Positions 1 through 8,020 are shown, numbered from the stretch's first letter. The stretch is DNA of 64,000 nt from Mycobacterium angelicum (GCF_002086155.1 NZ_MVHE01000007.1:114843-178842); one strand, 5' to 3'. Notes: generated from the letters alone by a model not told the origin. Translations and numbers: made by a program.

Positions 1-120
1 GGCGTAGACGCCGTTGGCCACCCGGTCGACCGGCGTCTTGCGCAGCTCGTCGAAGAACGGGTAAGGGTTGGCCCGGTTCTCGTGTTTCATGGCCTCGTTC
101 CAGGCCTCTTCGGGGGTCAT
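1..120 (-). CDS. Cytochrome P450, N-terminal fragment (runs off the window)
   Basis: An ATG at 120 opens a frame that stays open to base 1, giving 40 residues that begin MTPEEAWNEAMKHENRANPY and continue with PFFDELRKTP. This resembles the start of bacterial class I P450s, where a Y-P-x-F/L-x-x-L-R segment follows a short leader. The start lies 20 bases after the ferredoxin reductase stop on the same strand, and a ferredoxin gene lies further upstream, so the three would form a complete P450 electron-transfer operon. The heme-binding region is outside the window, so the CYP family and substrate cannot be named. Confidence 0.72.
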   Translation of the reverse strand, partial: MTPEEAWNEAMKHENRANPYPFFDELRKTPVDRVANGVYA

Positions 121-140
121 AACGGCTCGCTTGTCGTCAA

Positions 141-1523
141 TCAGCTTCGGCGGGGCCGGAATTCGGCTCGGCGTTCGGATGGGTCGTGACCGGTCAGCAC
201 CACGTCGGGCGCCTCGGTGGGCACCCCGCGCGCCGGGAAATCGGCCGGCATTACCCGCATGTCCTCGGGAAAATCAGTGCCAGCCGGATTCGGCGGGAAC
301 GGTGCCGAACGCGCAATCTGCGCTTCGTAATAGGGGATCCATTTGCCGTGATTGAAGGTGACGGCACCGACGATGCGCCCCCGGCGGCCGTAGGCCGCGG
401 CAAACCGGCGTTGCTTGACCGAGCCCTGGGTGAACATGATTTCCTCGCCGTAGGAGGGAACCCCGACGGATTTTATGTTGATGCCGAACTGGCCCGACCA
501 GAATTGCGGGATCATCAAATGCGCCCAGCGGTCCGTTTCGTGGCACAACATGTTGTGGGCCGCAACCTGGGCTCCCAGCACCGCGTTGTCCCAGTGCTCC
601 ATGGCCAAGAACTGGTAGTCGTAAAGCACGTGCGGGGCCCGCGCAATATCGCCGGCCACGAAGATGCGATTGGTGACCACGCCGTTGACGTCGAACACTC
701 GGCAGCCCGCGTCGCAACCCACACCCCAGAACCCGGTGGCCAGACCGGCCCCCTCGAGCCACTCGACATTGCGGATCGATCCCAGCGAGGTCACCACCAC
801 ATCGACATCGAGGGTGCTGCCGTCGGACAGCCGTGCCCGACGCACGTGTCCGCTCGCGTCGCCTTCCATGCCCAGCACCGAAACCCCGGTGCGAAGATCC
901 ACCCCGGCCTCGCGCTGCACTTCGGCGGCGATCTTGCCGATCACTCCGCCCAATGGACCGCACAGCGGGGCCGGGCCCCGCTCGGCGACGGTGACTTCCA
1001 GCCCCAGGCCGCGGCACACCGAGGCAACTTCGGAACCGATGAAGCCTGACCCGATGATGAGGACTCGCCGGGGCTTGTCGGCCAGAGCCGCTTGCAGCCG
1101 GGCCGCGTCGGCGCTCGTACGCAGGGTGTGGACGCCGTCCAGCGCCGCTTCGTCGGGGTTGGGCCACTGGCGCGATCGCACCCCGGTCGCGATCAACAAT
1201 CGATCTCCCGGGACTTCGCTGCCATCGGCAAGGCCCACAACGGAATTGGCGCGGTCCAGAGAGGTCGCGGCGACACCGAGCCGCCACTCTGCCTTGACGT
1301 CGCGCATGCGGGGCAGCTTGGTCGCATCGGCACCCACCCATCCGGTGAGTACCGCTTTGGACAGCGGTGGCCGGTCATACGGCTCGTCGGGTTCATCGCC
1401 GATGATCGTCAGATGTCCGCGGAAACCCTCTTTGCGCAGCGCTTCAGCGGCGCGCAGGCCGGCCAAAGAGGCGCCGACGATGACGATGCGTCCATCGTCT
1501 TTATGGGCGTCCCCGCCGGTCAT
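141..1523 (-). CDS. FAD-dependent ferredoxin reductase (P450 redox partner type)
   Basis: About 460 residues of the NAD(P)H-ferredoxin/rubredoxin reductase family. The N-terminal FAD dinucleotide fold reads IVIVGASLAGLRAAEALR, followed by YDRPPLSK, typical of this family. A second nucleotide-binding glycine motif (IIGSGFIGSEVAS) lies near residue 160, and FVAGDIAR is the conserved FAD-contact segment. I chose the ATG at 1523 because it lies 11 bases after the ferredoxin stop; the longer frame to 1619 would run through the ferredoxin gene. It would pass electrons from NAD(P)H to the adjacent ferredoxin and then to the P450 that follows. The C-terminal tail is somewhat longer than usual for the family. 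Confidence 0.88.
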   Translation of the reverse strand: MTGGDAHKDDGRIVIVGASLAGLRAAEALRKEGFRGHLTIIGDEPDEPYDRPPLSKAVLTGWVGADATKLPRMRDVKAEWRLGVAATSLDRANSVVGLADGSEVPGDRLLIATGVRSRQWPNPDEAALDGVHTLRTSADAARLQAALADKPRRVLIIGSGFIGSEVASVCRGLGLEVTVAERGPAPLCGPLGGVIGKIAAEVQREAGVDLRTGVSVLGMEGDASGHVRRARLSDGSTLDVDVVVTSLGSIRNVEWLEGAGLATGFWGVGCDAGCRVFDVNGVVTNRIFVAGDIARAPHVLYDYQFLAMEHWDNAVLGAQVAAHNMLCHETDRWAHLMIPQFWSGQFGINIKSVGVPSYGEEIMFTQGSVKQRRFAAAYGRRGRIVGAVTFNHGKWIPYYEAQIARSAPFPPNPAGTDFPEDMRVMPADFPARGVPTEAPDVVLTGHDPSERRAEFRPRRS

Positions 1524-1533
1524 GGCCGGCCCG

Positions 1534-1734
1534 TCACTCGCCGGCGAATTGCTCGACGATGATCGCCTGCACCGGGCACGATGCCGCGGCGCGCAATACG
1601 TGCAGACGTTGGCTGTCATCCGGGTTCGGGTTGTACGTCAGGGCCTCTTCACCGTTGAGCTTGAGAACCTCCGGCGCGAGCGGCACGCACTGGGCATAGC
1701 CCAGGCAGCGGTTCAAATCGACGACAATTCGCAT
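1534..1734 (-). CDS. Small ferredoxin, probably 3Fe-4S, with CxxYxxC cluster motif
   Basis: A 66-residue acidic ferredoxin starting MRIVVDLNRCLGYAQC. The cluster motif is C-x-x-Y-x-x-C followed at distance by a C-P pair (ASCPVQAI), the pattern of mycobacterial P450-linked 3Fe-4S ferredoxins, in which the middle position varies between proteins. The ATG at 1734 is preceded by GAGG at a good distance. An in-frame TTG at 1758 would add eight residues and looks less likely. It is first in an operon with the reductase and the P450, so its partner is probably that P450. Confidence 0.87.
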   Translation of the reverse strand: MRIVVDLNRCLGYAQCVPLAPEVLKLNGEEALTYNPNPDDSQRLHVLRAAASCPVQAIIVEQFAGE

Positions 1735-1858
1735 ACGCACCGCCTCAAACTTCTTCAAGTTCAGACCTGGACCGTACGCCTGAAAGGAATAATCGGAAAC
1801 CGGCCCACGACAACCGGTGGTTTTGCAGCCCTGACCTGCGCTCTGACCTGCAGAAATG

Positions 1859-1934
1859 TGGTGGAGCTAAGGGGATTCGAACCCCTGACCTACTCGATGC
1901 GAACGAGTCGCGCTACCAACTGCGCCATAGCCCC
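1859..1934 (-). tRNA. alaV: tRNA-Ala (anticodon CGC)
   Basis: Read on the minus strand, the 76-base gene begins GGGGCTA and its acceptor stem closes with TAGCTCC. The anticodon arm ACTCG-TTCGCAT-CGAGT gives anticodon CGC (codon GCG), and the T arm is AGGGG-TTCGAAT-CCCCT. The 3' end A-CCA is genomically encoded at 1862-1859. It lies 49 bases downstream of sepX on the same strand. The symbol follows the M. tuberculosis tRNA-Ala(CGC) name. Confidence 0.96.
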
Positions 1935-1983
1935 TGATCGCTAGCAGGCTACCAGCCGCGACCCCCGTTGATCGAACCGCGCA

Positions 1984-3015
1984 CTACTGCCCGACGGCGC
2001 GCGGCAGGTCGCGCGGCCAGCCGTAGTTGCGCATCGGCACCGCGTTGTCCAGGTGCTCGAAGATCGGGTCTTCGTCGTCGATCTCCAGGACCACCGCGCC
2101 GGGACGTCGCAACCGGGACGGCACCACGTCGTACTCGTGGTCATAGGTGTTCTCCACGCCGAGCCGGGCCCGCGCCATCCGCTGCATCCGGCGCCGCCGA
2201 ACCTTCTCCTCGATGCGGGTTTGGCGGCGCAGATACCCCAGGTAAAGGACGGTGAATGTGGTGGCGGTGCCGCAGATCCACCAGGCCAGCGGCGACACTT
2301 CGAAGGCCGCGACGGCCGACCCGATCAGGATTACGGCCATCGCCATCAGTAGGCGCTTGCGGAACGCGTACTTACGGGCGCTGACGGCCGCGGCGGTCTT
2401 CGACTCGAAGCGGCGCCGCCGCGACGCTCCCGAGGCGTAAGTGACCGGCGCGTCGTCGTCGTCTTCCTCGGCGGGCTCCAGGCCCGAGGAATCCTCGACG
2501 TACTCGTACTCGTCGTCGGCCAGTTCGTGCTCGGCTTCGGGCTCCATCGTTTCTTCGGCGGGCTCGTCGGCGGCAACCAGAGTGGGTTCGGGCATCTCGG
2601 CACTGACCCCCGCCGGAAGCGCGGCCGAGTCCTCGACCACATCGACATCCAGGTAGTCGGGTTCGTCGGGCTCAACGGTCTTGTCCGCCTTGGCCATTGC
2701 CATCACGACGGGCCGCGGACGCTGCTGCACGTCAGCGATTTCGACCCGGTCGGTGTCCGCCTCCCCGTCGGGGTCGGCCGAGTCGTGCTCATACTCCGCT
2801 TCCGGCTTCCAGTCGGGGTCGCTGCGATGACCGGCGGCCGGGCCGCCACGTTTGAGCAGGCGGGCATTCGCGCCCCCGTTGAGCACTCTGGTGGCCAGCG
2901 CCACGTCGCTGGTACGCCGGACCGCGTCTCGCTTGCTGATCAGCATGGGCACCAGCACGAACAGCCACAGCACCACGAGCGAGATCCACAACAACGACTG
3001 CGGGATGCTTGGCAT
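1984..3015 (-). CDS. sepX: Divisome membrane protein SepX/GlpR (Rv0996 homologue)
   Basis: 343 residues. An N-terminal membrane anchor (SLLWISLVVLWLFVLVPMLI) is followed by a long acidic, low-complexity cytoplasmic region and then two closely spaced membrane segments near residues 220-260. The C-terminal tail is basic and then acidic. This matches Rv0996 and the actinobacterial SepX/GlpR family: membrane proteins that recruit the MoeA-like gephyrin protein Glp to the divisome in Corynebacterium, and that stabilise FtsZ assemblies in Streptomyces. The Glp/MoeA homologue lies two genes upstream here. The ATG at 3015 has a strong AAAGGAG site. The role is transferred from the family. Confidence 0.85.
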   Translation of the reverse strand: MPSIPQSLLWISLVVLWLFVLVPMLISKRDAVRRTSDVALATRVLNGGANARLLKRGGPAAGHRSDPDWKPEAEYEHDSADPDGEADTDRVEIADVQQRPRPVVMAMAKADKTVEPDEPDYLDVDVVEDSAALPAGVSAEMPEPTLVAADEPAEETMEPEAEHELADDEYEYVEDSSGLEPAEEDDDDAPVTYASGASRRRRFESKTAAAVSARKYAFRKRLLMAMAVILIGSAVAAFEVSPLAWWICGTATTFTVLYLGYLRRQTRIEEKVRRRRMQRMARARLGVENTYDHEYDVVPSRLRRPGAVVLEIDDEDPIFEHLDNAVPMRNYGWPRDLPRAVGQ

Positions 3016-3076
3016 GACCTGCTCCTTTCACCGCCTGGCGCCTTTCGGGCCAGCGCGTCCGGGTCACTGTGACCAG

Positions 3077-3101
3077 GGCAATTACACACCTGTAATTTGC
3101 C
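3077..3101. promoter_or_regulatory. Palindrome in the sepX upstream region
   Basis: ATTACA (3081-3086) and TGTAAT (3091-3096) form a perfect dyad around CACC. It is extended by GGCA on the left and TGCC on the right with a one-base offset. It sits 62 to 86 bases upstream of the sepX start, where an operator or promoter element would be expected. I do not recognise the binding protein. Confidence 0.4.
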
Positions 3102-3203
3102 TCTTTCAAGCATCACACGCCACATATGTCACGCCAGCCACATTTTTATTGCGGTTTCCTCAAGGCGGCGCGTCCCGGCGCGCCTCGGCGCGTCTCGGCG
3201 CGC

Positions 3204-3260
3204 CGAGATTGCCGTCATGGTCGTGGTTCGGCACGGATCACGACCATGACGGCAATCTCG
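3204..3260. repeat. Perfect 22-bp inverted repeat (13-base loop) after the GNAT gene
   Basis: The arm at 3204-3225 is exactly complementary to 3239-3260, with loop 3226-3238. The stem carries GCCGTCATGG on one arm and CCATGACGGC on the other. Transcribed from the GNAT gene ending at 3279, it would form a very stable hairpin about 20 bases after the stop codon, but no T-run follows. The outer side (about 3166-3203) holds repeated GGCGCG(T/C) blocks, so the region is repetitive. It may be a terminator lacking a U-tract, or a mobile or interspersed palindrome. Confidence 0.75.
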
Positions 3261-3278
3261 ACGAAAGACACAAGAACG

Positions 3279-3932
3279 TCAGGGCCAGCTGGCGCGCCCG
3301 GCACGCACCAGAGTCGAGGTCACCGACCCGTAGACCTCTTCGGCGGTGATGGCCACCAGCAGATGATCCCGCCACGCCCGGTCGACCTCGAGGTAGCGGC
3401 GCAGCAGCCCCTCCTCGCGAAACCCGACTTTCGCCAGCACGGCCCGGCTCGCCGCGTTCTCCGGACGCACCGTGGCCTCCACCCGATGCAAACCGACCGG
3501 CCCGAAGCAGTGGTCGAGCCCCAGCGCCAACGCCCCGGTAGCCACCCCTCCCCCGGTCGCCGTGCTCGACACCCAGTAACCGATCCAGGCCGATCGCAGC
3601 GCCCCATGAGTGACGTTGCCGATGGTCAACTGACCGCAGAACCGCCCGTCCAGCTCGATCGCGTACGGCAGCATCCGGCCTTTGCGGGCCTCCGACCGCG
3701 CACCCGAACACAACGCCGGCCACGCGGCAACCGTGTGCCGGACATTCCAGTCGCCCTCGGCGCTGGGTTCCCACGGCTCGAGATGCGCGCGGTCGGCCAG
3801 CCGGATCCGGCTCCACTGCGCGCCATCACGCATTCGTACGGCTCGCAATCGCACCATGCCGGCCGACACCCGCAGCGGCCCAACTGAAGTCGGCCACCCG
3901 GGATGCCGGAAATTAGCGCGCAACAGATTCAC
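3279..3932 (-). CDS. rimJ: GNAT N-acetyltransferase, RimJ-like (Rv0995 homologue)
   Basis: 217 residues of the RimJ/RimL GNAT family. The middle holds IGYWVSSTATGGGVATGALALGLDHCF, the beta4 and acetyl-CoA-binding loop region, followed by LHRVEATVRPENAASRAVLAKVGF, the family's C-terminal signature. The GTG start at 3932 lies 11 bases after the moeA1 stop on the same strand, so the two are probably co-transcribed. RimJ proteins acetylate N-termini of ribosomal and other proteins; the actual substrate here is unknown and the symbol reflects the M. tuberculosis naming only. Confidence 0.85.
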   Translation of the reverse strand: MNLLRANFRHPGWPTSVGPLRVSAGMVRLRAVRMRDGAQWSRIRLADRAHLEPWEPSAEGDWNVRHTVAAWPALCSGARSEARKGRMLPYAIELDGRFCGQLTIGNVTHGALRSAWIGYWVSSTATGGGVATGALALGLDHCFGPVGLHRVEATVRPENAASRAVLAKVGFREEGLLRRYLEVDRAWRDHLLVAITAEEVYGSVTSTLVRAGRASWP

Positions 3933-3943
3933 GAGTATCCCGG

Positions 3944-5221
3944 TCAGCCATGCTGAGCCAGGAACGCGACGTCGACGATTTCCCCGGTACGGATCTGCTC
4001 GGCCCCGCTGGGCACCACCACCAGACAGTTCGCTTCGGCCAACGTGGCCAGCAGATGCGACGAGCCCCCCGGCGCCCCGCCCAGCGCCTGGACCAGGTAT
4101 TCGCCACTGTCCTGATCGCGCATCAGCTGACCGCGCAGAAATCCCTTGCGCCCGGCCACCGACGTGATCGGGGACAGCGTGCGGGCCTGCACGATCCGGC
4201 GCATGGGCTGGCGTTTGCCCAGCGACAGCCGGATCAGCGGCCGGACCATCACCTCGAAGACCACCAAGGCGCTGACCGGGTTGGCCGGCAACAGAAACGT
4301 CGGAACGCCGTCGCGGCCCAGCTGTCCGAAACCCTGGACGGATCCCGGATGCATCGCGACCCGGACGACTTCCATCTCACCGAGCTCGGCCAGCACCGAG
4401 CGGACCGCCTCGGCCGCCGCGCCGCCGACCCCGCCGGCGATCACCACCACCTCGGCCCGGTTGATCTGGCCCTCGACGATCTCGCCGAGTTCCTTGGCGT
4501 TGTTGCTGACGATGCCGACGCGATTCACCTCCGCGCCGGCATCGCGGGCGGCCGCGGCCAAGGCGTAGGAGTTGACGTCGTAGACCTGCCCGTTGCCCGG
4601 TGTGCGCGCAATGTCGACCAGCTCGCCACCGACCGCCATGATGGACACCCGCGGCCGGGGGTGCACCAGCACCCGTTCCCGGCCCACCGCGGCCAGCAAC
4701 CCCACTTGCGCGGCCCCAATGATCGTCCCGGCGCGCACCGCGACGTCACCGGGCTGCACGTCGTCGCCCGCCCGTCGCACGTAGGCGCCCGACGGCGCCC
4801 CACGCAAGATCCGGACCCGGTTCATCCCGCCATCGGTCCAGCGCAAGGGCAGGACGGCATCGGCGAGCGTCGGCAGCGGGGCACCGGTCTGCACCCGGGC
4901 GGCCTGGCGCGGCTGCAGCCTGCTGGGCGTGCGCGCACCGGCCTCGATGGTTCCCATTACCGGCAGGCTCAGTACGTCGCGGCCCTCTAGGTCGCCTTCG
5001 GCGAAAACCTCGACACCACCGGCATCGCCGACACCGAGGACGTCGACGCTGCGCACCGCGTATCCGTCGATGGCGGCCTGATCGAAGCCCGGCATGGGCC
5101 GCTCGGTCACGACTTCTTCGGCACACATCAATCCCTGCGCCTCGGCGATGGCAACCCGTATCGGCCTAGGGGCTACCGCTGCTGCCGTAATCCGGGCCTG
5201 CTGCTCCTCCACAGAACGCAC
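3944..5221 (-). CDS. moeA1: Molybdopterin molybdotransferase MoeA1 / gephyrin-like Glp (Rv0994 homologue)
   Basis: 425 residues. An N-terminal MoeA domain (RPMPGFDQAAIDGYAVRS) is followed by a central MoCF-binding domain (GGELVDI, GGVGGAAAEAV) and the C-terminal barrel. The GTG at 5221 (VRSVEEQQAR, preceded by GAAAGG) gives the M. tuberculosis N-terminus; the frame is open further up to 5305 but would overlap galU. MoeA inserts molybdate into molybdopterin. In Corynebacterium the homologue Glp is a divisome component bound by GlpR, whose homologue (sepX) is nearby, so a cell-division role is at least as likely as cofactor synthesis. Confidence 0.9.
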   Translation of the reverse strand: MRSVEEQQARITAAAVAPRPIRVAIAEAQGLMCAEEVVTERPMPGFDQAAIDGYAVRSVDVLGVGDAGGVEVFAEGDLEGRDVLSLPVMGTIEAGARTPSRLQPRQAARVQTGAPLPTLADAVLPLRWTDGGMNRVRILRGAPSGAYVRRAGDDVQPGDVAVRAGTIIGAAQVGLLAAVGRERVLVHPRPRVSIMAVGGELVDIARTPGNGQVYDVNSYALAAAARDAGAEVNRVGIVSNNAKELGEIVEGQINRAEVVVIAGGVGGAAAEAVRSVLAELGEMEVVRVAMHPGSVQGFGQLGRDGVPTFLLPANPVSALVVFEVMVRPLIRLSLGKRQPMRRIVQARTLSPITSVAGRKGFLRGQLMRDQDSGEYLVQALGGAPGGSSHLLATLAEANCLVVVPSGAEQIRTGEIVDVAFLAQHG

Positions 5222-5268
5222 AGCGCGCCTTTCCGTCGACCCACGTGGCACGAGGTCGTAGAACCCGG

Positions 5269-6180
5269 CTATTGCTCGGTCAGGCCCAATCGCGCCACCA
5301 ACCATCGCCGCAAATCCGGGCCATAGTCGTCACGATCCAATGCAAAGTCAACCGCAGCTTTGAGGTACCCGCCGGGATTTCCCAAGTCGTGTCGGGATCC
5401 GCGGTGCACAACGACATGCACTGGATGGCCCTCTTTGATCAGCAGCGCGATGGCATCGGTGAGCTGGACTTCGCCGCCGGCACCACGGTCGATGCGGCGC
5501 AGCGCATCGAAGATGGCGCGATCCAGCACATAGCGGCCGGCAGCCGCATACATCGACGGAGCTTCGGCGGCCTTGGGTTTCTCGACCATCCCCTTGACCT
5601 TGAGCACGTCAGGAATGTCGGTGTCAGGGACCTGCTCGACGTCGAAAACGCCGTAAGCGCTGATCTCTTCCGGCGACACCTCGATGGCACACAACACCGT
5701 GCCGCCGAGTTCGGCCCGCACCTGCGACATCGTCTCCAGGACGCCGGTGGGCAGCACCAGGTCATCGGGTAGCAGCACCATGACGGCGTCCTCGTCGTCG
5801 GACAGGCTGGGCTCCACGCAGCCGATGGCGTGCCCGAGGCCCAGTGGCTCGGCCTGCACCACCGACTCCACCTTGATCAAAGCCGGGGCACGGCGAACCT
5901 TGGCCAGCATGGCCTTCTTGCCGCGCGCCTCGAGGGTGCCCTCGAGCACCAGATCCTCGACGAAATGTGCGACGACGCCATCCTTGCCTTCGGAAGTGAC
6001 GATCAGCAGACGTTCGGCGCCGGCGCCGGCCGCCTCGGCGGCCACCAGCTCGATGCCGGGCGTATCGACGACGGGCAGCAGCTCCTTGGGCACCGTTTTA
6101 GTCGCGGGAAGAAAACGCGTGCCCAGACCGGCGGCGGGGACGATCGCCGTGAACGGGACCGGTGCTTCTGGGCGTGACAT
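5269..6180 (-). CDS. galU: UTP-glucose-1-phosphate uridylyltransferase GalU (Rv0993 homologue)
   Basis: 303 residues with the nucleotidyltransferase signature AAGLGTRFLPATKTVPKE near the N-terminus (Gly-rich loop and catalytic Lys), the E-x-x-PLGLGHA segment and VEKPKAAEAPS. It makes UDP-glucose for trehalose, glycogen-type glucans and cell-wall sugars. It starts at an ATG at 6180 and precedes moeA1 by about 47 bases on the same strand. It is divergent from the 5-formyltetrahydrofolate cyclo-ligase gene across 75 bases. Confidence 0.95.
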   Translation of the reverse strand: MSRPEAPVPFTAIVPAAGLGTRFLPATKTVPKELLPVVDTPGIELVAAEAAGAGAERLLIVTSEGKDGVVAHFVEDLVLEGTLEARGKKAMLAKVRRAPALIKVESVVQAEPLGLGHAIGCVEPSLSDDEDAVMVLLPDDLVLPTGVLETMSQVRAELGGTVLCAIEVSPEEISAYGVFDVEQVPDTDIPDVLKVKGMVEKPKAAEAPSMYAAAGRYVLDRAIFDALRRIDRGAGGEVQLTDAIALLIKEGHPVHVVVHRGSRHDLGNPGGYLKAAVDFALDRDDYGPDLRRWLVARLGLTEQ

Positions 6181-6255
6181 TGTTCAAACCATAGCGCCAT
6201 ATACCTGCGGAGTTGCTGTGGCGGCACCAAAGCCGGGGCTGTCATCGTGTAGGGC

Positions 6256-6861
6256 ATGGCGGAGGGCACGGCGGCGGCGAGCAAATCCGCGTTGCGGGAC
6301 CGGTTGAAGGCGGCCCGGCGACATGTCGCCGACGACGTTCGCGCCGCCGAGGCCCGGCTGCTCTGTGAGCACCTGGAACAGGTCGTGACCGGCGATAACA
6401 CCGTCTGCGCTTACGTGCCGGTGGGCGCCGAACCGGGGTCGATCGAGATGCTGGACGTCCTGCTGCGCCGCGCCGGCCGGGTGCTGTTGCCTGTCGCGCG
6501 CACCAGCGAAGACAACACTCCGGTGCCGCTGCGCTGGGGCGAGTACAGATCGGAGGGACTGGTCACCGCGCGGTGGGGGCTGCTCGAGCCGCCCGAGCCG
6601 TGGCTACCGGAGTCGGCGCTGGCCGAAGCGAGCCTGGTACTGCTGCCGGCGCTGGCAGCCGACCGCCGGGGCGTGCGGCTGGGCCGCGGCCAGGGCTTCT
6701 ACGACCGCTCGCTGGCGGCCCGTGATCCGCGAGCGCGCCTGGTCGCAGTGGTGCGCGACGAAGAATTCGTGGACGAATTGCCCTCCGAGCCGCACGACGT
6801 ACGAATGACGCACGTACTCACGCCGCGGCGGGGAATGATCGAGGTCACGTGGCGGTTCTAG
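6256..6861 (+). CDS. 5-formyltetrahydrofolate cyclo-ligase (Rv0992c homologue)
   Basis: 201 residues. It contains the family signature [25 protein letters not shown] near residues 130-155 (the G-x-x-L-G-x-G-x-G-x-Y-D loop that binds ATP and folate) and an N-terminal basic [12 protein letters not shown] segment. It converts 5-formyl-THF to 5,10-methenyl-THF using ATP. Its stop codon lies inside the CIRCE operator of the next gene, so downstream control signals overlap its 3' end. Confidence 0.93.
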   Translation: MAEGTAAASKSALRDRLKAARRHVADDVRAAEARLLCEHLEQVVTGDNTVCAYVPVGAEPGSIEMLDVLLRRAGRVLLPVARTSEDNTPVPLRWGEYRSEGLVTARWGLLEPPEPWLPESALAEASLVLLPALAADRRGVRLGRGQGFYDRSLAARDPRARLVAVVRDEEFVDELPSEPHDVRMTHVLTPRRGMIEVTWRF

Positions 6862-6884
6862 CACTTGAGACGGTAGAGTGCTAA
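6858..6884 (+). promoter_or_regulatory. CIRCE element (HrcA operator) upstream of ruc
   Basis: The left arm CTAGCACTT (6858-6866) matches 7 of 9 bases of the CIRCE half-site TTAGCACTC. A 9-base spacer follows, and the right arm GAGTGCTAA (6876-6884) matches 9 of 9. Arm length and spacing are exactly those of CIRCE. It lies 29 bases before the ruc start and overlaps the stop codon of the upstream gene. HrcA repression relieved by heat or protein-folding stress would fit ruc, whose M. tuberculosis orthologue is a heat- and oxidation-linked chaperone gene. Confidence 0.88.
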
Positions 6885-6912
6885 GCCAGGCTTATATTTT
6901 CCGGAGGTTGTT

Positions 6913-7233
6913 GTGCCGACTTACAGCTACGAGTGCACCGAGTGCGCCGACCGCTTCGACGTTGTGCAGGCCTTCACCGACGACTCGCTGACCACTTGCG
7001 AAAAGTGCTCGGGTCGCCTGCGCAAGTTGTTCAACGCCGTCGGCGTTGTGTTCAAGGGCAGCGGTTTCTACCGCACCGACAGTCGCGAATCAGGCAAGAA
7101 ATCCAAGAGCTCGACCAACGGGTCCTCGACGAGTGACTCCGGTTCGAGCTCGGGGTCCAGCGAGAAGTCGAGCTCGGCATCGAGCGAGAAGGCAAGCAGC
7201 GGCTCCACCCCCGCTGCGGCCACCTCAAGCTAG
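6913..7233 (+). CDS. ruc: Redox-regulated chaperone Ruc, FmdB-type zinc ribbon (Rv0991c homologue)
   Basis: 106 residues starting at a GTG at 6913 after CCGGAGG. The N-terminal FmdB zinc ribbon has two CxxC pairs (YECTECADRF and TTCEKCSGRL). The C-terminal half (about residues 58-106) is a serine-rich, charged, probably disordered tail. The M. tuberculosis protein was described as Ruc: its four cysteines bind zinc and, when oxidised, it stops protein aggregation and works with DnaK. The CIRCE element just upstream indicates heat-shock control. Confidence 0.9.
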   Translation: MPTYSYECTECADRFDVVQAFTDDSLTTCEKCSGRLRKLFNAVGVVFKGSGFYRTDSRESGKKSKSSTNGSSTSDSGSSSGSSEKSSSASSEKASSGSTPAAATSS

Positions 7234-7298
7234 CAAGTTATCCACAACAAGGTTTCTGAGCGTAATCGCCGGCGGCCGGCCGGCGCTACCGTTGCGGC

Positions 7299-7952
7299 GT
7301 GGGCGAATCGCTCAATCCACACTTTTTGAGCCGAATTTCGGCATCCTTGCGTCCGGACTGGACGCGCACGGTGCTGGCCCGGCGCGTCGCCGCCGGCGGC
7401 CTCGTCGTATTGGCCGGCATTGCGACGCTGCGGTCGAATCCCGACGGCGACCGTGCCGATGTGCTGGTCGCCGCCCGCGACCTCACGCCGGGCACCGCGC
7501 TGACGGCTGACGACCTGCGGATCGAAAAGCGGTTGACGGCAACCGTTCCCGACGGCTCGCAGGGCGACCTGGCTGTTGTCGTCGGGGCCACCCTGGCCAG
7601 TCCGACGCGCCGTGGCGAGGTACTTACCGATGTTCGGTTGCTGGGCAGCCGGCTGGCCGAATCCACCGCCGGCCCCGGGGCGCGCATAGTACCCCTGCAC
7701 CTGGCCGACAGCGCCCTGATTGACCTGATCCGGGTCGGCGACATCGTCGACGTATTGGCCGCACCGGCCCACGACCCACAACCGGTTGCCCGGGTTCTGG
7801 CCACCGACGCCATCGTGGTTTTGATTTCAGCCGAACAAAAGCTGCAGGCAGCCGACATCGACCGAGTGGTGTTGGTGGCGCTGCCGGGCCGCGCGGCGAA
7901 TGCGGTCGCTGGAGCCGCACTGGGTCAGTCGGTCACTCTGATTTTGCACTGA
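7299..7952 (+). CDS. SAF-domain protein with N-terminal membrane anchor (Rv0990c homologue)
   Basis: 217 residues. The GTG start at 7299 gives MGESLNPHFLSRISASLRPD, then one membrane segment (AAGGLVVLAGIATL). After that comes an SAF domain (DVLVAARDLTPGTALTADDL), as found in CpaB and flagellar FlgA proteins. In M. tuberculosis this gene is grouped with ruc in the heat-shock response. The two are 65 bases apart here and could share the CIRCE promoter. Function is not established; the SAF domain suggests an extracytoplasmic assembly or carbohydrate-binding role. Confidence 0.8.
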   Translation: MGESLNPHFLSRISASLRPDWTRTVLARRVAAGGLVVLAGIATLRSNPDGDRADVLVAARDLTPGTALTADDLRIEKRLTATVPDGSQGDLAVVVGATLASPTRRGEVLTDVRLLGSRLAESTAGPGARIVPLHLADSALIDLIRVGDIVDVLAAPAHDPQPVARVLATDAIVVLISAEQKLQAADIDRVVLVALPGRAANAVAGAALGQSVTLILH

Positions 7953-8020
7953 GGGACGAAACGCCGGGCGCGCCAACATGTCAACGCGACGACTGGACCG
8001 AAAAGAAATATGTTGTACCC

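Noticed and set aside
664..1944. 426-residue open frame opposite the ferredoxin reductase
   Set aside because: It lies antisense to the reductase and ferredoxin and runs through the tRNA gene. Its composition (Arg, Ser, Thr, Pro rich) is that of a GC-rich shadow frame.
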